From Paracoccaceae bacterium (GTDB lineage: Bacteria > Pseudomonadota > Alphaproteobacteria > Rhodobacterales > Rhodobacteraceae), in the NCBI GenBank assembly GCA_947504705.1, contig CANNIA010000005.1, forward strand, positions 62,001-126,000: 64,000 bases of DNA, read 5' to 3'. Position 1 is the stretch's first letter. Each line of letters starts with the position of its first letter. The notes below the pieces were generated by a model. It saw only the letters and a program-made list of their open reading frames with translations. It was not told the DNA's origin and did not search any database. Below, piece by piece: positions 62,873-64,000 of this stretch. A program made the position numbers and the translations under genes.

Positions 62873-63762
62873 CCAAGGAAAATACGATCAACGACAGCTC
62901 GGCCCCGCTGATCGAGCATCTGACTGAATTGCGCAACCGCATCCTTTATTCGGTTGCTGCGTTTACAGTGGCCTTTCTGTTCGCCTGGATCTTTTGGAAG
63001 CCCGTTTTCGAGTTGCTGAAGGCCCCATTGTGCAACACCTTGCTTGCGCGGGGTCAGGAATGCCAGTTGGTGCTGATCAAGATGCAAGAGGGCTTCTTCG
63101 TCTCGATGAAGATCGGCCTTTGGGGCGGTTTTGGTCTGGCTTTTCCGATCATCGCCTATCAGTTGTGGCGGTTCGTGGCGCCGGGGCTTTACCGCAGTGA
63201 GAAGGCTGCGTTTCTGCCGTTCCTGATCGCCTCGCCGGTGATGTTCGTTCTGGGCGGTGCGGTGGCCTATTTCCTGATCCTGCCCTGGGCCTTCCAGTTC
63301 TTCCTGTCGTTTCAGGACAGTTTCGCGCCGACCGTCGAGGCAGGTGCCACAGCGGCCCCCGGTGCAGCGACTCCGGCTGCGGCGGTGCCTTCCGGCATCG
63401 TCTTCAATGGCTCGATGGAAAGCTATCTGTCGCTGACGATGAGCTTTGTCATGGCCTTCGGCATCTGCTTTCAGTTGCCCGTCCTTCTGGCGCTGATGGG
63501 GCGGGCAGGGTTGGCCTCGTCGCGGGGTCTGAAGGCGATGCGGAAATATGCGGTGGTCGGCATTCTGGCCGTGGCCGCCATGGTGACGCCGCCGGATGTG
63601 ATGAGCCAGCTGATCCTGTTTGCGGTGATCTATCCGCTCTATGAGGTTTCGATCCTGCTTGTCGGCCGGTTTGAACGCCAGCGCGAAGCGCAGATGCGCG
63701 CCGATGGCACCTGGGTCGACATCGACGACGATGACGAGGTCGAAGCGGACGGCAAGGCATGA
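62869..63762 (+). CDS. tatC: Sec-independent protein translocase subunit TatC
   Basis: Polytopic receptor for twin-arginine signal peptides. The 297-aa protein has six helices, the conserved HLTELRNRI in the N-terminal cytoplasmic region, [36 protein letters not shown] and [14 protein letters not shown]. The periplasmic loop between helices 3-4 carries an Ala/Pro-rich insert (about residues 155-180) that is longer than in the E. coli protein. An acidic tail ([12 protein letters not shown]) ends it. Confidence 0.95.
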   Translation: MTKENTINDSSAPLIEHLTELRNRILYSVAAFTVAFLFAWIFWKPVFELLKAPLCNTLLARGQECQLVLIKMQEGFFVSMKIGLWGGFGLAFPIIAYQLWRFVAPGLYRSEKAAFLPFLIASPVMFVLGGAVAYFLILPWAFQFFLSFQDSFAPTVEAGATAAPGAATPAAAVPSGIVFNGSMESYLSLTMSFVMAFGICFQLPVLLALMGRAGLASSRGLKAMRKYAVVGILAVAAMVTPPDVMSQLILFAVIYPLYEVSILLVGRFERQREAQMRADGTWVDIDDDDEVEADGKA

Positions 63763-64000
63763 CCGACCAGTTGGAGCGTATTGCTGCGGCGCTGGAGCGG
63801 TTGGCCCCGGCACCGATGCCCGCCCCGGACTTTGCGGCAGCTGAGGCGTTTGCCTGGCACATAGGGCCGGACCGGCTGGACCCGGTGACGCGGGTATCCC
63901 GCGTTGACATCGGGCTTTTGATCGGCGTGGACCGGTCGCGCGATACGCTTCTGGAAAACACCCGGCATTTCGCGGCGGGGCTGCCTGCGAACAACGCGCT
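63759..64000 (+). CDS. DUF815-like AAA ATPase, N-terminal part (runs off window)
   Basis: The first 80 codons of a protein beginning [19 protein letters not shown]. The segment [30 protein letters not shown] is the start of the ATPase domain of the DUF815 (COG2607) family. The P-loop lies beyond the window edge. The start overlaps tatC as ATGA. Its cellular role is not known; family members are putative AAA ATPases. Confidence 0.7.
   Translation, partial: MTDQLERIAAALERLAPAPMPAPDFAAAEAFAWHIGPDRLDPVTRVSRVDIGLLIGVDRSRDTLLENTRHFAAGLPANNA

Overview
The window is one contiguous piece of a GC-rich alphaproteobacterial chromosome, most likely Rhodobacterales (a Rhodobacter, Gemmobacter or Tabrizicola-like genus). 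This rests on protein resemblance recalled from the group: complex I subunits close to Paracoccus Nqo proteins, NuoE with a C-terminal helix-hairpin-helix-like extension, small Rhodobacteraceae-type proteins interspersed in the nuo operon, an RNase J, and the dispersed intergenic repeat ending in GAGGATATTTGG. Genes are tightly packed, with many ATGA or TGATG stop/start overlaps. No rRNA, tRNA, CRISPR array, prophage or insertion sequence was recognised.

Layout. 1-5.7 kb: peptidoglycan precursor genes murE (partial), murF, mraY, then a frameshifted CobT-like VWA pseudogene on the minus strand, then murD. 6-11.6 kb: a polyamine-type ABC importer with two tandem Tat-exported binding proteins, an ATPase and two permeases. 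11.6-13.2 kb, minus strand: an alpha/beta hydrolase and a phosphoethanolamine-methyltransferase-like enzyme, divergent from a phosphate regulation block (Pho box, pstB, phoU, phoB; 13.3-15.7 kb). 15.9-24.7 kb: a phospho-lyase-like class III aminotransferase with a coupled APH-type kinase, moaA, a lipoprotein, an AlkD-like protein, glmS-glmU and a phosphoglycolate-phosphatase-like HAD protein. 24.9-28.7 kb: an MFS transporter, a DegT-type aminotransferase, a degenerate nuclease-fold protein and an MBL-fold hydrolase, all tightly coupled.

29-49.3 kb is a complete 14-gene nuo (respiratory complex I) operon, nuoA to nuoN, with at least a dozen non-canonical genes between the subunits. These are two sulfotransferases between nuoC and nuoD, a 52-aa two-helix membrane protein, a second protein with the NuoE-type tail domain, small membrane, exported and lipoprotein-like proteins, a carboxymuconolactone-decarboxylase-fold protein and a 57-aa zinc-ribbon-like protein before nuoL. 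birA, coaX and rnj follow directly.

52.6-64 kb: an RhlE-like helicase with a long Arg/Glu/Pro tail, a PepSY-type membrane protein, prfC, an SDR lacking the usual catalytic Tyr/Lys, an orphan FbpC-like ATPase, a two-gene WYL regulator divergent from tatABC with a perfect palindrome between them, and the start of a DUF815-like ATPase. The most unusual features are the sulfotransferase pair and small proteins inside the complex I operon, the 14-bp duplication that breaks the CobT-like gene, and the phased 11-bp Pho box array.
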